Source: Pempheris klunzingeri | Taxonomy: Eukaryota; Chordata; Actinopteri; Acropomatiformes; Pempheridae | Direction of reading: 5' to 3' | Assembly: GCF_042242105.1 (NCBI RefSeq) | Contig: NC_092035.1 | Span: 1,182,083-1,246,082, forward strand | DNA: 64,000 nt | Shown here: one piece after another, positions 21,739 to 43,439 of the stretch | Position numbering within the stretch: the first letter of the stretch is position 1 | Layout: every line of letters begins with the position of its first letter | Program-made: the position numbers and the translations under genes | Notes under the pieces: generated by a model | What the model saw: the letters and a program-made list of their open reading frames with translations, nothing else | Database searches by the model: none | Told to the model about the DNA's origin: nothing

Positions 21739-24700
21739 TTAGGGCAAATTTATCAAGGATTCAAACTCATCAATCCTCTGTCTGGTGTTTCCTCTCCGGA
21801 TCCTCCTGTAGGACACAGTTTTGTACTTTGACGGCTGGCGGCTGCCGTTCGTCTCGCCAGCCGCTGTGTGTGCCTCGCCGTTCGTCTTGTGAGAGTCTTC
21901 ACCTTTGTCGTCTTTGTCTCTTTTGTCCTCCATCTCTTCCGTCTTGGGGTGTCCCGTGCTGGATGGGTCGTGGGCCGGACTGAGCTCTTTTTCGCCTCCT
22001 GATCCGGCCGCTAACGATGGCTCAGCAGCTGCATCCATCAACGGCGCTTTCTCCTCCAGCCTGCGACCTGATGCTAAATTGAAATTGAAAAATTATCTGT
22101 GACTTTTTGATTAATTAAAATCCTGTTTAAAGGTTAAACGCATGAGATTTGATTGGCTCTGTGGATGTGGAGGTTTTTTTCCTTATCAGGGGCTTTCGGC
22201 AAGTGTCATCTTTGTGGAATTTTAATTAGATGTTAATTAATTAATTAATTCTCTGGCCTGAATCTGAGTAATTGTGTTCCAGCCGATCATAGATGCAGTT
22301 ACGTAACATCCTCTCTACACTGCAAACTAAAACAAAGTGTACAGCAGTTTATTGTTTTCATTGGCTAACTAATCTGTCTTGTTGTTGTTTTTTTAATCAA
22401 CATTGCTTCACTTGAGTTGATTTTTTACTTTGACTGCTGGCTGAGCTTTATTTCTTTCTATTTAAATTCAGTCGGCAAATTCTACATTGGAACAACTAAT
22501 GAACATATTGAGCAAACTATTCATATTTTTGTTGAAGCAACTTAAAGGATAAGTCCTGTATCTTTAAACCTGAGCCCTGTGTTTTTACATATCCTGGTGT
22601 CTGAATGATTGGTCCAGTAGATCACCTCAGCCAGCAGCCACCAAACGGGCTGCAATGGCTGCAACGTGATCCTTTGGGACAACTGCACCTGATCACAGTA
22701 GATCCACTAAAGCTAGTTTGGAACACAATATTTGTGCAACACAAAATAACACAAACTAACTAACTGATCCAGGCAGCGTTAGACCACCAACTCCAGTGCT
22801 CTTCAAGCTTAAATTACTATTTTTGTGAATGGAGTCTGGTGTGTTTGCAGAGGATCTTCCAGGTCTATCTCCGTAGGGATCCTTTCCATAATGCTGTCAC
22901 ACACTTGCCTACAAATTCTCTACAAAGAAGATGAAGTCACTGCTAATTACTACTAATGAGTTTGGACATGAAATGAGGCAGTTTTTGAGTTTGTTTGGCT
23001 GCACTGGAAACTGATGCACCAGCGGCTGTTTTTCCTTTTATCAAAAAGCAAACGCAGCAACTAATAAACAGCATTTCACCACAGTTACCTGTCTGTAGTT
23101 CAGGTGTGATGTCTTGGATGTCGCCTCCTGCTTCTTCTCTGGTTTCACCTAGACGTCCTGGAGCAGGAAGTGATGTCAGCGACGGCGTTTCACACCTCTG
23201 CGTTTCCTCCTCTGTCAGGTCCTGATGAGTGTGGACAGACGGCGGGTTTGTGTGTGTCGGAGGGGCGGTGTGGGTCCAGGCCGGCGTTCCCCTCGGCTCT
23301 TTGTCGCCGCTCGTTGAGCCGTGATGAATGTCCTCGATGAGGGTTTTGGCAGCGGCTGCAGGAATTCTGGGAAATTCACTTCCTGTTTCTGCTCCTTCAG
23401 GACTCAGTGCTGGAGGTGATGATGAGGAGGAGGAGGATGATGATGGTTTCTGGGACTCCATTTCTTCTTCTCTTCCATCAATCTGTTCTTCTTCTTTCTT
23501 CACCTCCTTCTCTCCCTTTTCCGTCTCCTCCATTTTTTCTGTTTCTTTCCTCCTGTCTTGTTCTTTTCTTTCTTCATCAACCTCTTCATCAACCTCTTCT
23601 TCCTCCTTTCCTTCCTCCACAGCCAACTTTTCCTTTTCTTCCTCCTCTACCCCCCTCTGTTCTTCTCCTCCTTCACCCTCTTCTTCATCGTGACTCTTCT
23701 CCTCCCTCCCTACTCTTTCATCCCCACCTCCTTCCTCCTTTTCCTCCTTTTCCTCCTCTTCCTCCTTCTTCATCTCTTTCTCTCTATCTTCAATCTCCTT
23801 TTCGTCTTTTCCCTCATTTTTCTGTTCTTTATTCTCCTCATCTTCCTCCTCCTCCCTTTCTTCTCCTCCTCCCTCAATCTTGCCCTCCTCCCTTCTTTCT
23901 TCTATCTCCTCCTCTCCTTGCTCTGTCTTTTCATCCACCTCCTCTTCCTCCTGTTTTTCAGCCTTTGTTTCTTCCTCCTCCATGTTCTCTCCTCCCATCT
24001 CCTCCTCTTTTGTCCTCTCTTCCTCCTCTTCTCCCCGTTTTTCAATATTTTCTTCCTCCTCCTCTACTTCTTCTCCTCCTCCCTCAATCTTGCACTCCTC
24101 CCTTCTTTCTTCTACCTCCTCTTCCTCCTGTTTTTCAGCCTTTGTATCTTTCTCCTCTTCCTCCTCAATGTTCTCTCCTCCCGTCTCCTCCCCCTTCACC
24201 TCTTTTGTCCTCTCTCCCTCCTCTTCAATACTTTCATCTTCCTCCTCCACTTCTTCCTCTTTTTCCACCTCCTCTTCCTCCTGTCTTTCAGTCATTGTTT
24301 CTTCCTCCGCTTCTTCCTCCTCCTCACCTCCTTGCTCTTCATCCTCCTCCTCCACTTCTTCCTCTTTTTCCACCTCCTCTTCCTCCTGTCTTTCAGTCAT
24401 TGTTTCTTTCTCTTCTCCTTCCTCCTCCTCTGTCACTTCCACTTCCTTTTCAACATGTCTGTCGTCTTCCTCCGCTTCTTCCTCCTCCTCACCTCCTTGC
24501 TCTTCATCCTCTTCCTCCACTTCTTCCTCTTTTCCCACCTCCTCTTCCTCCTGTTTTTCAGCCTTTGTATCTTTCTCCTCTTTCTCCCACTCTTCCTCCT
24601 CCTCTCTCACTTCCACCTCCTTTTCAACATTTCCGTCGTCTTCCTCCGCTTCGTCCCCCTCCTCCACTTCTTCCACCTCCTCTTCCTCCTGTCTTTCAGT

Positions 24701-24940
24701 CATTGTTTCTTTCTCTTCTCCTTCCTCCTCCTTTTCAACATTTCCGTCATCTTCCTCCACTTCTTCCTCCTCCTCACCTCCTTCCTCTTCGTCCTCCTCC
24801 TCCTGTATTTTGCCCATCGTGTCCTCCAGAGACAGAATATCTCCAAACAGCCCGACCGCCTGGATCACCCGCGACACTATGGAGTTTTCCTCCAGGTCCA
24901 GACTGTCCAACACGTCTGCGGTCGGCCACCAGCTCGCCAT
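21739..24940 (-). CDS. ermn: Ermin-like protein with expanded Glu-rich region
   Basis: Two coding exons, 24940-23089 and 22067-21739, join in phase 1 to give 726 residues. The last about 25 residues ([21 protein letters not shown]) match the C-terminus of mammalian ermin, an F-actin-binding oligodendrocyte protein whose tail resembles the ERM actin-binding tail. Human ermin is only 284 residues with a modest acidic stretch. Here residues about 55-430 are almost entirely Glu, Asp, Lys and Arg, in repeating blocks such as [19 protein letters not shown]. The N-terminus ([20 protein letters not shown], then [12 protein letters not shown]) is non-repetitive and hydrophobic; I do not recognise it in mammals. 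The ATG at 24940 has a GCCATGG context. No membrane segment or signal peptide is seen. Orthology rests on the tail, so another ERM-tail protein cannot be excluded. Confidence 0.65.
22068..23088 (-). other. ermn: ermin-like intron
   Basis: Contains foldback element copy 5 (22545-22910) and an attaattaatt stretch. No other feature seen. Confidence 0.6.
22545..22910. repeat. Foldback MITE-like family, copy 5
   Basis: The left end starts ttaaaggataagtc. It includes the actggtccagtagatcacct-type subterminal block and the ggatccttttccat-type right arm, and has a short centre. Confidence 0.75.
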
Positions 24941-25304
24941 GGCGTGCAGGAAACGAGAGAAAGTGTCAAACGCAGCGAAACACAAAGTTCACGCCGCTCG
25001 TCCGTGTTATGAAAGCGCTCATGAAGGATTTGAGTAATGCTGATTGGCACCAACGACACACACGGCTCAGTCCACCGTCTGGTGACCCGAAAGGCCACGT
25101 TTTCAGCCTCGGGTTTGTGCTGTAATACTTTAATCTTTCAGGTGTGATCTCTCTCTCTCTCTTTCTTTCTCTGCCTTTTGCTAGATTCTTACTTTATTTG
25201 AAATAGTTTAACCTGATCTTACGCTCAGTGGTGGAAGAAGTATTCAAAGCTTTGCTTAATTTTAGCGTAATTAGGCTAAAAAAGAATCTATAATAACCTT
25301 CATG

Positions 25305-25595
25305 AGAGCAGAGTGTCAAACTCCTTTTAGCTCAGGGGCCACATTTGATGTCCAGTAAAGTCACAGCATAATAATCTATAAACTCATGTTTCCCTTTGTT
25401 TTAGTGCAAAAAACTGCAAGTACATTCTGAAAATGTTCACATTTAATGAACTCTCTTTTTACAAAACAGTATGAACGACCTGAAATTTATCTTCTCTGCA
25501 ATTTTTACACTTTGCGAAGTCGTCCCCCAGGCCGGATTGGACCCTCTGGGCGGCCGGTTTTGGCCCACGGGCCGTATGTTCGACGCCCCTGTCCT
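25305..25595. repeat. hAT-type MITE-like element
   Basis: Left end: gtgtcaaactcctttt and ctcaggggccacattt. Right end: ggcccacgggccgtatgtt and cgacgcccctg. These form the inverted ends of a common fish element of the form CAGGGGTGTCAAAC. No coding capacity. Confidence 0.6.
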
Positions 25596-25960
25596 AGAGT
25601 AAACTGGCCTTGTGCTGGTCCTCTGGGCTGGTTTCAGGTTTTAATAAATCTACCTGGTGACAGGAGGCTCCGTCCAATCACAGCTCCCCTCAGAGAGAGA
25701 GAGCGCTCCTATTGGCTGCTCTACAAACCTTCAGATGAGGCTGAAAGTCTGATTCAATGGAGGAACAGTTTGTGTTCCAGCGTTGGAACAAGTGTGTTCA
25801 GTGCAGAGCGACCTGACCAGAGGAGGAGGACTCCTCAGACAGTCTGACAGAGAGGAGACAGTGAAGGCAGTGAAACAGAGTCAGAGTCCAGCAGGAGGCT
25901 CAGAGAAGAAGAGAAGTTCACCATGAAGCTGCTGCCTTCAGGTTCCTGCAACATCTGAAT
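25596..25960 (+). promoter_or_regulatory. Possible promoter or untranslated first exon, gene unknown
   Basis: Two CCAAT-type sequences (25672 and, inverted, 25709) precede a GAG-rich stretch that reads like a vertebrate 5'UTR. A well-placed ATG (caccatgaag, 25923) opens only 11 codons. It lies about 0.7 kb upstream of the ermin-like start, in divergent orientation. It could belong to ermin, an unannotated transcript or a repeat. Confidence 0.25.
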
Positions 25961-27560
25961 GAGCCGACGGCTTCGTTAGCTTCTGTCATGAATTATCTCG
26001 ATAATTAACTGGCAACAAGCAACCTTTTGATTTTGGGACGTTTTACTTTCACTTTGGGACGGTGGTGAAAAGATTAGTGCTAATAATTTTAAGTTTTTAA
26101 GCACAAATTTCAATTTTACAATGACTGTAATGACTTACAGTGACTGTAGATAAGGTGCCTTAAAAAAGCATCAAAATAGAGCTTGTTTCTTGGGATTAAG
26201 CCTCCTAAAAACTATCTGTGTGTTTTATGTGAATGTTTTTACGCTGCCGTCTTGGCCAGGACTCCCTTTAACAGAGATTTTGAATCTCAACAGGATTTTT
26301 TCTGGTAAAATAAGAATAAAATATATCAAAAAATTAAGAATAAATATAGTGTATGTAAAGCAAGTGAGCGTTTTCTTCCCCTCCTCCTCCTCTTCTGTTT
26401 TTTTAACAGCAGCTTTCAGATCAACATTCCCACGGCGGTTTATCCCACTGAGGTATGTAAAGCTTCATAATAAGCTGCAAAGTCTCACATGAGCTGTAAC
26501 GACATTACGTCACCATTACATTCATTTTTTAATGAAAATACAGATGCTGTTTTTGGAGGAAAATGTGATAAAAAGGCTCCTGAAATCCTTATAATACTTA
26601 TATTTTAGATAATTTGAATATTTGTCTGCTGGAGAGGAGAATAATTATCAGTATCATATATTCCTTTCTCATATTTTCACATCTCCAGACATTGAAAGCA
26701 CCACCCTGGTGTCCACTAGAGGACGATATAACACAAGAAACCCTGTTACAGCAGCATGAACTTGATGTCATGCAGAGAAATGAGCTCAAAAGCAGCAAAA
26801 ACAAGACGTTTCTAAACAATTTATGAAAGTTTTTCAAGGTTTTTGCAACCATCAAACCAAAATGAGCAAAATTAGGTTTGAAATACAAGGAGTTAATAGG
26901 AGTTGTTAATGTAAAATTATCTAAAATTACATCTAAAAAACAGACTCTGCCTTCATGTTGCATGTAAAAATTATTTTAGTTTATAAAAAATAAGTAAAAC
27001 ACTGTCTCTCCTTATCTATTATATTATCAACTGTAATATAATAATGTCATTTATAAAGACATTATTCATTTGTAAATATATTTTAGTTGTGAAGCTTTTT
27101 GTTTATTTCCGTTCTGGTTTTGTACATTCTTCTTTTTGAGGGTGATTTTTTAAGCCAATGAGGATCCTAATATATTAAATAAAAACAAACACCAGTCATA
27201 ATTTAGCATAACATTTATTGCGGTAATAAAATATTAACAGTACAAATGGGATTTGATTGGAGTTTCACATCCTCTTTTATGAAAATATCCACTAAATGTG
27301 CTTTACAATCAGTTTTACATTCAACGTATTTTTCTTGCTGATACTGACATAAAAGGCTTTTTTCCTAAATATATTATTTAAAACAGTGACGGCTGCTTTT
27401 ACGAAATGGCTGACGGCACTTTTATGACAGTGTGTCTTGAACAATAGTGCTTTATAAATCCTTAATCTGCATCACAACACTAAGATTTACGATATTTTTT
27501 ACGTGTCTCAGATAATATTTGATCTTTCACACTAATTCCATCCATGATGAGTTATGAAGA
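25961..27560. other. Intergenic AT-rich stretch between ermin-like and styxl2
   Basis: No gene, long repeat or conserved domain recognised. The open frames here are short and compositionally AT-driven. Confidence 0.5.
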
Positions 27561-27566
27561 TTTATT
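27561..27566 (-). promoter_or_regulatory. styxl2: Candidate styxl2 polyadenylation signal
   Basis: TTTATT on the plus strand is AATAAA on the minus strand, 38 bp beyond the stop codon. That would give a very short 3'UTR, so another signal further left (about 27209) may be used instead. Confidence 0.35.
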
Positions 27567-27603
27567 TTTGAACTAGCAGCTTTGAGCTAAAGTAGTTTTC
27601 CCT

Positions 27604-36700
<9,097 letters not shown>

Positions 36701-37179
36701 GGCAACCAGGATGCCTCCTTCCTGCTGATATAAAAGCACTTTAATCCAGTGAAGTTATTACCTGAATTTAATAGGAATTAGACAAAACAAACATTATTTT
36801 ACCCATGAACTGTTTCTCTACTGTTGTTTTGTACTGTGTGTATTTTACTGTTTGCTAAACTCTGCTCAATAAGACATTTATACTTAATAATGAATTTAAG
36901 TTAAAAGAAACACAACTTAAGTAAGAAACTATTTGCTCCCTCATAGATTCACACTTTAGAAACTGTGTGGAAGTGACAAAACTAGAATAAAAACCATCTT
37001 TATCCTGAAAAAAAGAGCCACAATAACGGAGAACAAGGTCGACTGTTGACGTAAATCAAAATGTTCTGACCTGGTAAACTTTAAAACTCTATATATGATG
37101 TTTAGAGCATATCTGTAGGAATATATACGCACATATTTCTTTGTATGTAACACAAAATAAAACCTTAAAAGTTTGATTG

Positions 37180-37275
37180 TGATGTTGTGTACCTTCAGGG
37201 TTCATTCGAACACACAACAACACAAAGCAGCTCCTGCTAAAATTGCTGTTTTTGTGAATGGAGTCTGGTTTAAAG
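37180..37275. repeat. Foldback MITE-like family, copy 9 (fragment)
   Basis: Only the right half is present, ending in the tgtttttgtgaatggagtct block. Confidence 0.6.
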
Positions 37276-37393
37276 AACCCAGAGTTGTTTAATCTGACTC
37301 CGAGCACTTTTATTCAATGTACTTACCTAAAACAAGAGGGTGAGAGAGAAGCATTGAATCCCAAAAGCTCTTCAGACTGATGTTGCTGTAAAT

Positions 37394-37422
37394 GTGTGTG
37401 TGTGTGTGTGTGTGTGTGTGAT
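37394..37422. repeat. (GT)n microsatellite upstream of styxl2
   Basis: A GT run; a second shorter one lies at 37594-37615. Confidence 0.9.
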
Positions 37423-38149
37423 ATGAGGCCGGTCTATTTATAAGCAGGGCGACAGCTGCCCTCACGGCCTGTCACACTGAGAGGCCTCGCAGCTTCGAGC
37501 TTTAAATAAAAACACAAACCAAACAGAAAGCAGCAGCAGCCATCGGACGTGAGAAAACCCACGGAAATAGAAAACAGGCCCAGCTTCGTTAAAAATGTGT
37601 GTGTGTGTGTGTGTTTTCTTACCTCGGTGTCACTCTGGATGAAGGAGGTCGTCTGAAGCTGATGGCGTCCAGACTGACACTAAAGTTAGAGCGTCACCCC
37701 CCCAGTCAAAGTCCTCCCCTTCCTCCCCCAGCAGCCTGCAGACACCCGACACCAGGCCGGCAGGTAACGCAGTACTTTTACTGCAGTACTGCGAGTAACA
37801 GACCATTTCCTGCACTTTACAGGGATCTACTTCACATTTTATTCTCCATATAACCATAATTTCGTTCATCTTTCTGCGTTTTTCATCTCCTGCCTGTTTT
37901 TTCTGCTCAAAGACACGTTTGAGCACTAAAAATGTCAGAAAACGGTCATGAATAAAAAATAAAAGCCCGTCAGGAGCTCGGAGTCTTTAAATGTTTTGTT
38001 TTAGCCCAAATATCCACACAAACTGTTAAATATTCACATCTGAGAAGCTGGAATGGATTATTGATGCTTAAAGAAATGACTTAAATGATTAATCAGTTAT
38101 CAGAATAACTTTTTAGTAAACTGTCTAATGGATTAATCGACCAATAGTT

Positions 38150-38822
38150 GTCTTCAGTATTTATTTTGGTCCATTGTCTGCTTTGAGCCTTAAAAAAGCT
38201 TAAAATACTCAAATATTAAGTGAAGTGGAAGAAAAAAAAACCATTTTATTTTGTGAAGTACGTTGTTTATGAAATGTGTGGATATATAAAAGAAAATAAA
38301 ACCAGACCAGACTCCATTGACAAAAAGAGTACTTTTACAGAGCAGTTGCTGGTCTGCCACTGCCTCAATCAGTTGTTTTTTTTGCGTTGTTGTGTGACTT
38401 TGGTGTTTTAAAGGGTTAATTTGGACACAACATGATTTTTGTTTAACACACAATATCAAAAACAAACCAAACAATCAAGGCAGCAGTAAACCAGCAACGC
38501 CTGTGTTCTGTGATGTAAAATTAGTGTTTTTGTCAATGGAGTCTGGTGTGTTTGAAGAGTGTGCTATATTGGCTGTTTCTGGTTTAAAAAAAGGATTTTA
38601 CACGTCTATTTACATGTATTTAACCGAAAATAAAACAAAAAAATTTGATTTGTGAATTTCTTTTCGTTTTGGAAAACTTGGCACTATTCTTGAGTCACTG
38701 GTTCATGTTGGAGCGGATCTCTTAAAATCCATAAAATTAAACAGAAGTCTGGTGTGGTGTGCAGGGACACAGGAGGTAATGAGACTGGATTCCCTGCACG
38801 CTCCTCCTCTTTAGATTTCTTT
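38150..38822 (-). pseudogene. styxl2: Degenerate duplicate of styxl2 exon 1 region
   Basis: The segment repeats the layout of 35.89-36.63 kb: a gagcctt-aaa-rich start, a foldback copy, a tttggaaaact block, tctcttaaa and aattaaacagaagtctggtg, then exon-like sequence. On the minus strand the exon part reads RRSVQGIQSHYLLCP in the frame of the real exon (RRSVQGIQAHYLRCP). An in-frame TAA lies just upstream and the donor is lost. A third, shorter repeat of the flank starts near 38920. Confidence 0.75.
38290..38620. repeat. Foldback MITE-like family, copy 10
   Basis: Short subtype inside the duplicated styxl2 segment. It closely resembles copy 8. Confidence 0.75.
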
Positions 38823-39724
38823 AAACTTATAGCAGATTTGGTGAATTTGTTTTTTGGAAGTTTTGGCAAACTCGAACCAAAAGATTCCGGTAAAAAGTGC
38901 AGCTTTAAAGCAGCCTTAGTGTTTTTCTCATGCAGGAGCCGATCTCTTAAATTCCTTGAAATTAAACAGAAGTCTGGTGTGTTGTGTTTGACACTTGTCA
39001 CATCTGTTTGAAGCCTTTAAAAGAACCAGAAACACTCAGATTTGATGAGAAGTGGCAGAAAAAATGACATTTTATACACATTTATATCAAAATGCAGACG
39101 TATTATTGTTATTACCAACATTTTTGGTGAATGACTTGAGTTTTAATTAATTCAATATAAAAAAGGCTGCAGACATTTTGCCCTACAGACATCTGACGCT
39201 CTGCACTTTCATCTTTTTCCTCCTGGTTACGTTTCGGCCGTTGCTGAGCCACATTTTTTCGATCTCTGTCAGGAAGAACTTCGTCTCCTGAGCTCGACCG
39301 CTGCTTGTGTGTTTATCTAAAGTCAGCTGACAATCGACTCGGCTATTTATAACCTCAGAATGCGGCTAATTTAAGTCACACACACACACACACACACACA
39401 CACAAATATAAGGCCACTATTGTTTATTGGTCGTGTCAGACCAACAAAATGGAGCCCAGTGACGTTTGGCTGATGACGTTTTTGAGCTCCACTGAATGTG
39501 TCCGGTGGGTAAGAAAAATTTGAACCAGAAATTCAGATATTGTGAATATCATATCCTGACTTTCTTCGCATTTTTCTTCAGTTTTTCAGCATTTTAATCC
39601 TGGTTTCCAGAGACGTGTGTTTGCTTTATTTCATTTGAGGGAGCAGCAGGTTATTTCATCGTTCCAGCTCCTCAAATTTAAAGATTTGCTGCTTTTCCTT
39701 GGAGAATAATCTCAGTGTGTTTAC

Positions 39725-40320
39725 CCCTGGGTCCTATCTGTACATAATTTTGTGTCTAAATGACTGGTAGGTACTAAAAGTGTTGGAATTGGTCCAGTAG
39801 ATCACCTCAGCCAGCAGCCACCAAACCAGGTTTAACCACAAACAGCCATAATACCACTCTTTTTAAACACACCAAACTCCATTGAGAAAAACAGTGATTT
39901 AACCTCACATAACACAGGAGTTGCTGGTCTGCTGCTGCCTCTATCAATGCTGCCCGCTATTGTGTGTTGGATCTGAACAAACCCTTTAAAACACCAAAGT
40001 CCCACAAAAACACAAACACACTGACTGATGGAGGCAGCAGCAGAGCAGCAGCTCCTGTGTCCTGTTCTCTAAAATCCCTGTTTTAGTGAATGTAGTCTGG
40101 TGTGTGTGCTGTTTGTGGTTAAACCAAAAGGATCTTCCAGGTCTCTCTCTGTAGGGATCCTTTCCATGATGCTGTCACACACTTAGAATAACACTCTGAG
40201 CCTGTCAGTGGATCAAACAAGCTCTTTTAGTGGACCTACTGTGATCAGGTGCAGTTGTCCCAAAGGATCACGTTGCAGTCTGTTGAGGTGATCTACTGGA
40301 CCAGTTCTATATAAAATGTC
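39725..40320. repeat. Foldback MITE-like family, copy 11
   Basis: Nearly complete. It includes both subterminal blocks with ccagtagatcacctcagcc on the left and gatctactggacc on the right. Confidence 0.85.
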
Positions 40321-40784
40321 TTATTTCTTCTGTGTGTGTGTTATAAATGATAAACCCTGCACACAGTTAAGCTGCCTTTTCACTTTTTATTGCATTAAAT
40401 CCAAAATACTTTTGTCTCAAAGCTCCACGTTGAAGTGAAAACTTTCTTTTTGGGATTTTTTTGTCACAATAAAAAGGTGAAAACTTAAACACTGAGCGGG
40501 TTTTACACTTTCCAGGCGTGTAGGAGTGGCACGTTGGCTGCTCAGGCCGTCGGCTGAGATTTCAACACAACAGAGTATGAATAGTGAACAAATAATGCTC
40601 CGTGAAAAGAAAAAAAAAAAGGCACATACTGGCACAAAGATAGATAACAGCACGACATCTAACGGCAACAACATCACCGCTGTCTGAGTTCCCTGTGTCA
40701 GGGTTGAGGGAGGTAATGCTGTGGGTGGCTACTTTAGTCAAGTCCATCTGGATCAATACTGCTTTTAACTGATCCAGAGTAGCA

Positions 40785-41270
40785 CCTTAAAGGATAACTC
40801 TGGGTTATTTTTACATATTTTGTTTTTGAAATGAGTGGTAGGCACAAAGAACAATTCAAATTGGTCCTGTAGATCACCTCAGGGAAAGGGCTTCCCCGAA
40901 ACACCTGTTATATCGCTCTCTTCATAGCCACCAGACTTCACGGACAAAACCAGTAAGTTGTCCTCAGAACACAGGAGCTGCTGGTCTGCTGCTGCCTTGA
41001 TTGGTTAATTTGTCTGTCTGAATTATGTGCTGAATAAAGATTTTGTCTGATCTGAACTCATCAAAGTCAGACAAAAACACAAACAAACCAACTGATCGAG
41101 GCAGCAGTAGACCAGCCACTCCTGTGTAAAATCAGTGTTTTTGTGAATGGAGTCTGGTGTGTTTGCAGAGAGCGATATAAAAGCCGTTTGTGGACCAATT
41201 CCAACACTTTTAACACCTACCAGTCGTTTAGACACCAGGATATGTAAAGAGTTATCCTTTCACCCGCCTC
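40785..41270. repeat. Foldback MITE-like family, copy 12
   Basis: Complete ends: ttaaaggataactctggg on the left and agagttatccttt on the right. Confidence 0.85.
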
Positions 41271-41689
41271 TGAGCAATTTGATGAACACAGGTCACATGG
41301 TAACAGCAACACACCAAGTCAGACCACATGACACCCAAACAATGGCAGCCATTTTCAGAATACTTCCATAGAGGGAGCACACTGAAGATATATCAACACT
41401 GCAGTTACAGTATTTCTCCACAGTCCAGAATCCTTGTGACGCCCATCTGGTCAAATACTAACGGATCCTCTTTGGTGCTCAGGTGAGACCGCCATCAGTC
41501 CTGTAGCTTTTGGGCATTTTAACCAACAGGCCAAGCCTCAGGTTATGAGGTCATTGTGGGCGGGGTGAAGGGGTGAAGATCTCCAAGGTTCAAGTTCGAC
41601 TGGTGAGCAGTGTTCACGCTCGAGAGAGGAGGTCAAACCGTCTTTAACACTTTTGTGCCAATTGTTGAGTAAAGTCGACGAGTTTGTTT

Positions 41690-42560
41690 GATTGCTTGTT
41701 TGCCTGGCAACGGGCCTGGCAACCACTCTGACAACCAGCCTGGCAACGGGCCTGGCAACCACTCTGACAGCCACCCTGACAACCAGCCTGGCAACCACTC
41801 TGACAACCAGCCTGGCAACGGGCCTGGCAACCACCCTGACAACCAGCCTGGCAACGGGCCTGGCAACCACCCTGGCAACCACTCTGACAACCAGCCTGGC
41901 AACGGGCCTGGCAACCACTCTGACAACCAGCCTGGCAACGGGCCTGGCAACCACTCTGACAACCAGCCTGGCAACGGGCCTGGCAACCACTCTGACAGCC
42001 ACCCTGACAACCAGCCTGGCAACCACCCTGACAATGGGCCTGGCAACCACTCTGACAACCACCCTGACAACCAGCCTGGCAACGGGCCTGGCAACCACCC
42101 TGACAACCAGCCTGGCAACGGGCCTGGCAACCACCCTGGCAACCAGCCTGGCAACCACTCTGACAACCAGCCTGGCAACCACCCTGACAACCAGCCTGGC
42201 AACGGGCCTGGCAACCAGCCTGGCAACCACTCTGACAACCACCCTGACAACCAGCCTGGCAACGGGCCTGGCAACCACCCTGACAACCAGCCTGGCAACG
42301 GGCCTGGCAACCACCCTGACAACCAGCCTGGCAACGGGCCTGGCAACCACTCTGACAACCAGCCTGGCAACCACCCTGACAACCAGCCTGGCAACGGGCC
42401 TGGCAACCAGCCTGGCAACCACTCTGACAACCACCCTGACAACCAGCCTGGCAACGGGCCTGGCAACCACTCTGACAACCAGCCTGGCAACGGGCCTGAC
42501 CAGCCCTGAAAGTCTATTGTATTATTGTCTATTGTTACCTTGACAACCAGCCTGGCAAAG
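41690..42560. repeat. 12-bp-based minisatellite
   Basis: About 70 tandem 12-bp units built from cctggcaaccag, cctggcaacggg and tctgacaaccac. Because the unit is a multiple of three, frames on both strands stay open for 270-330 codons (for example repeating N-Q-P-G-N-G-P-G). Nothing supports translation. Confidence 0.95.
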
Positions 42561-43439
42561 AGCACCCCCCCCAAAGAGAAAAGCGTTTCTAAAATGGCGC
42601 CGTGATGGTCCAAGGCTGTGACGACGTCTTAGCGCTGGTACAACCCTCCCTCCAGGCTAGCTTTAGCTTTAGCTTTAGCTTCATCGGGGACTCGTTCATA
42701 CTTCATCAGGCGTCACAGAGCAGCCAATAGCAGGCGGCCTGTTCCATACATACATACATACATTCACTTATATTTATCTTAAAAATCCTTCTTTTCCCGC
42801 CTCCTCGTTGTCATTAACACCTCGGAAATCCAAGAACAGGAGGAGGTTCTCATATTGTTAAAACTCTTTGCGTAGATACTATCTTTTTATGTTTGTGACC
42901 CCAAAATGCATCACTTCCATTTTTAGAAAACAAACCCTACCTGAGGTCATTCAGCATCTCCATAATACAGAAAATACTTTTTGTAATAGTGTTAAATTTG
43001 CAAAATGATCCACTATGAAAAATATATGATGTCCTGAAGCTTAAAGTCAGAGTTTTCGCCTCCCTGAGGGTGTGACGGTGACTTTTTATTCATTCCTGAT
43101 CTCTGGACAAATACTGTCAGAATAAGTCTGTGTAAAATCACCATATTGGGCTTTAACGAATAAACTCCCCCGTTACAAGTGTAGGATGTGATGAAGACTG
43201 GAGAAAGGCAATGAGACACAGTGCCCTCACATGCTGATTGATATTCCTCTCATGTTCAGGATAATCAAATATCCCCTTAATGAGTTGGCACATGTGCGTG
43301 CCACCACATGTCTAATAATGGAACAGGCCCATACCCTGAAGATGAAAATCATGTGGAAACTTGCTGGACTATGGTGATATTAACAACAGGTAAAACCACA
43401 TTCGGTTTATATTTCACAAAAACTGTGTCCATGTATCGG

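Noticed and set aside
23407-25125. Plus-strand frames of 385-572 codons rich in Ser, Pro, Leu and Phe
   Set aside because: They are the antisense of the Glu-rich ermin exon; a purine-rich repeat leaves complementary frames open.
41538-42613. Frames of 270-326 codons on both strands
   Set aside because: Products of a 12-bp tandem repeat; no start context, splice partner or domain.
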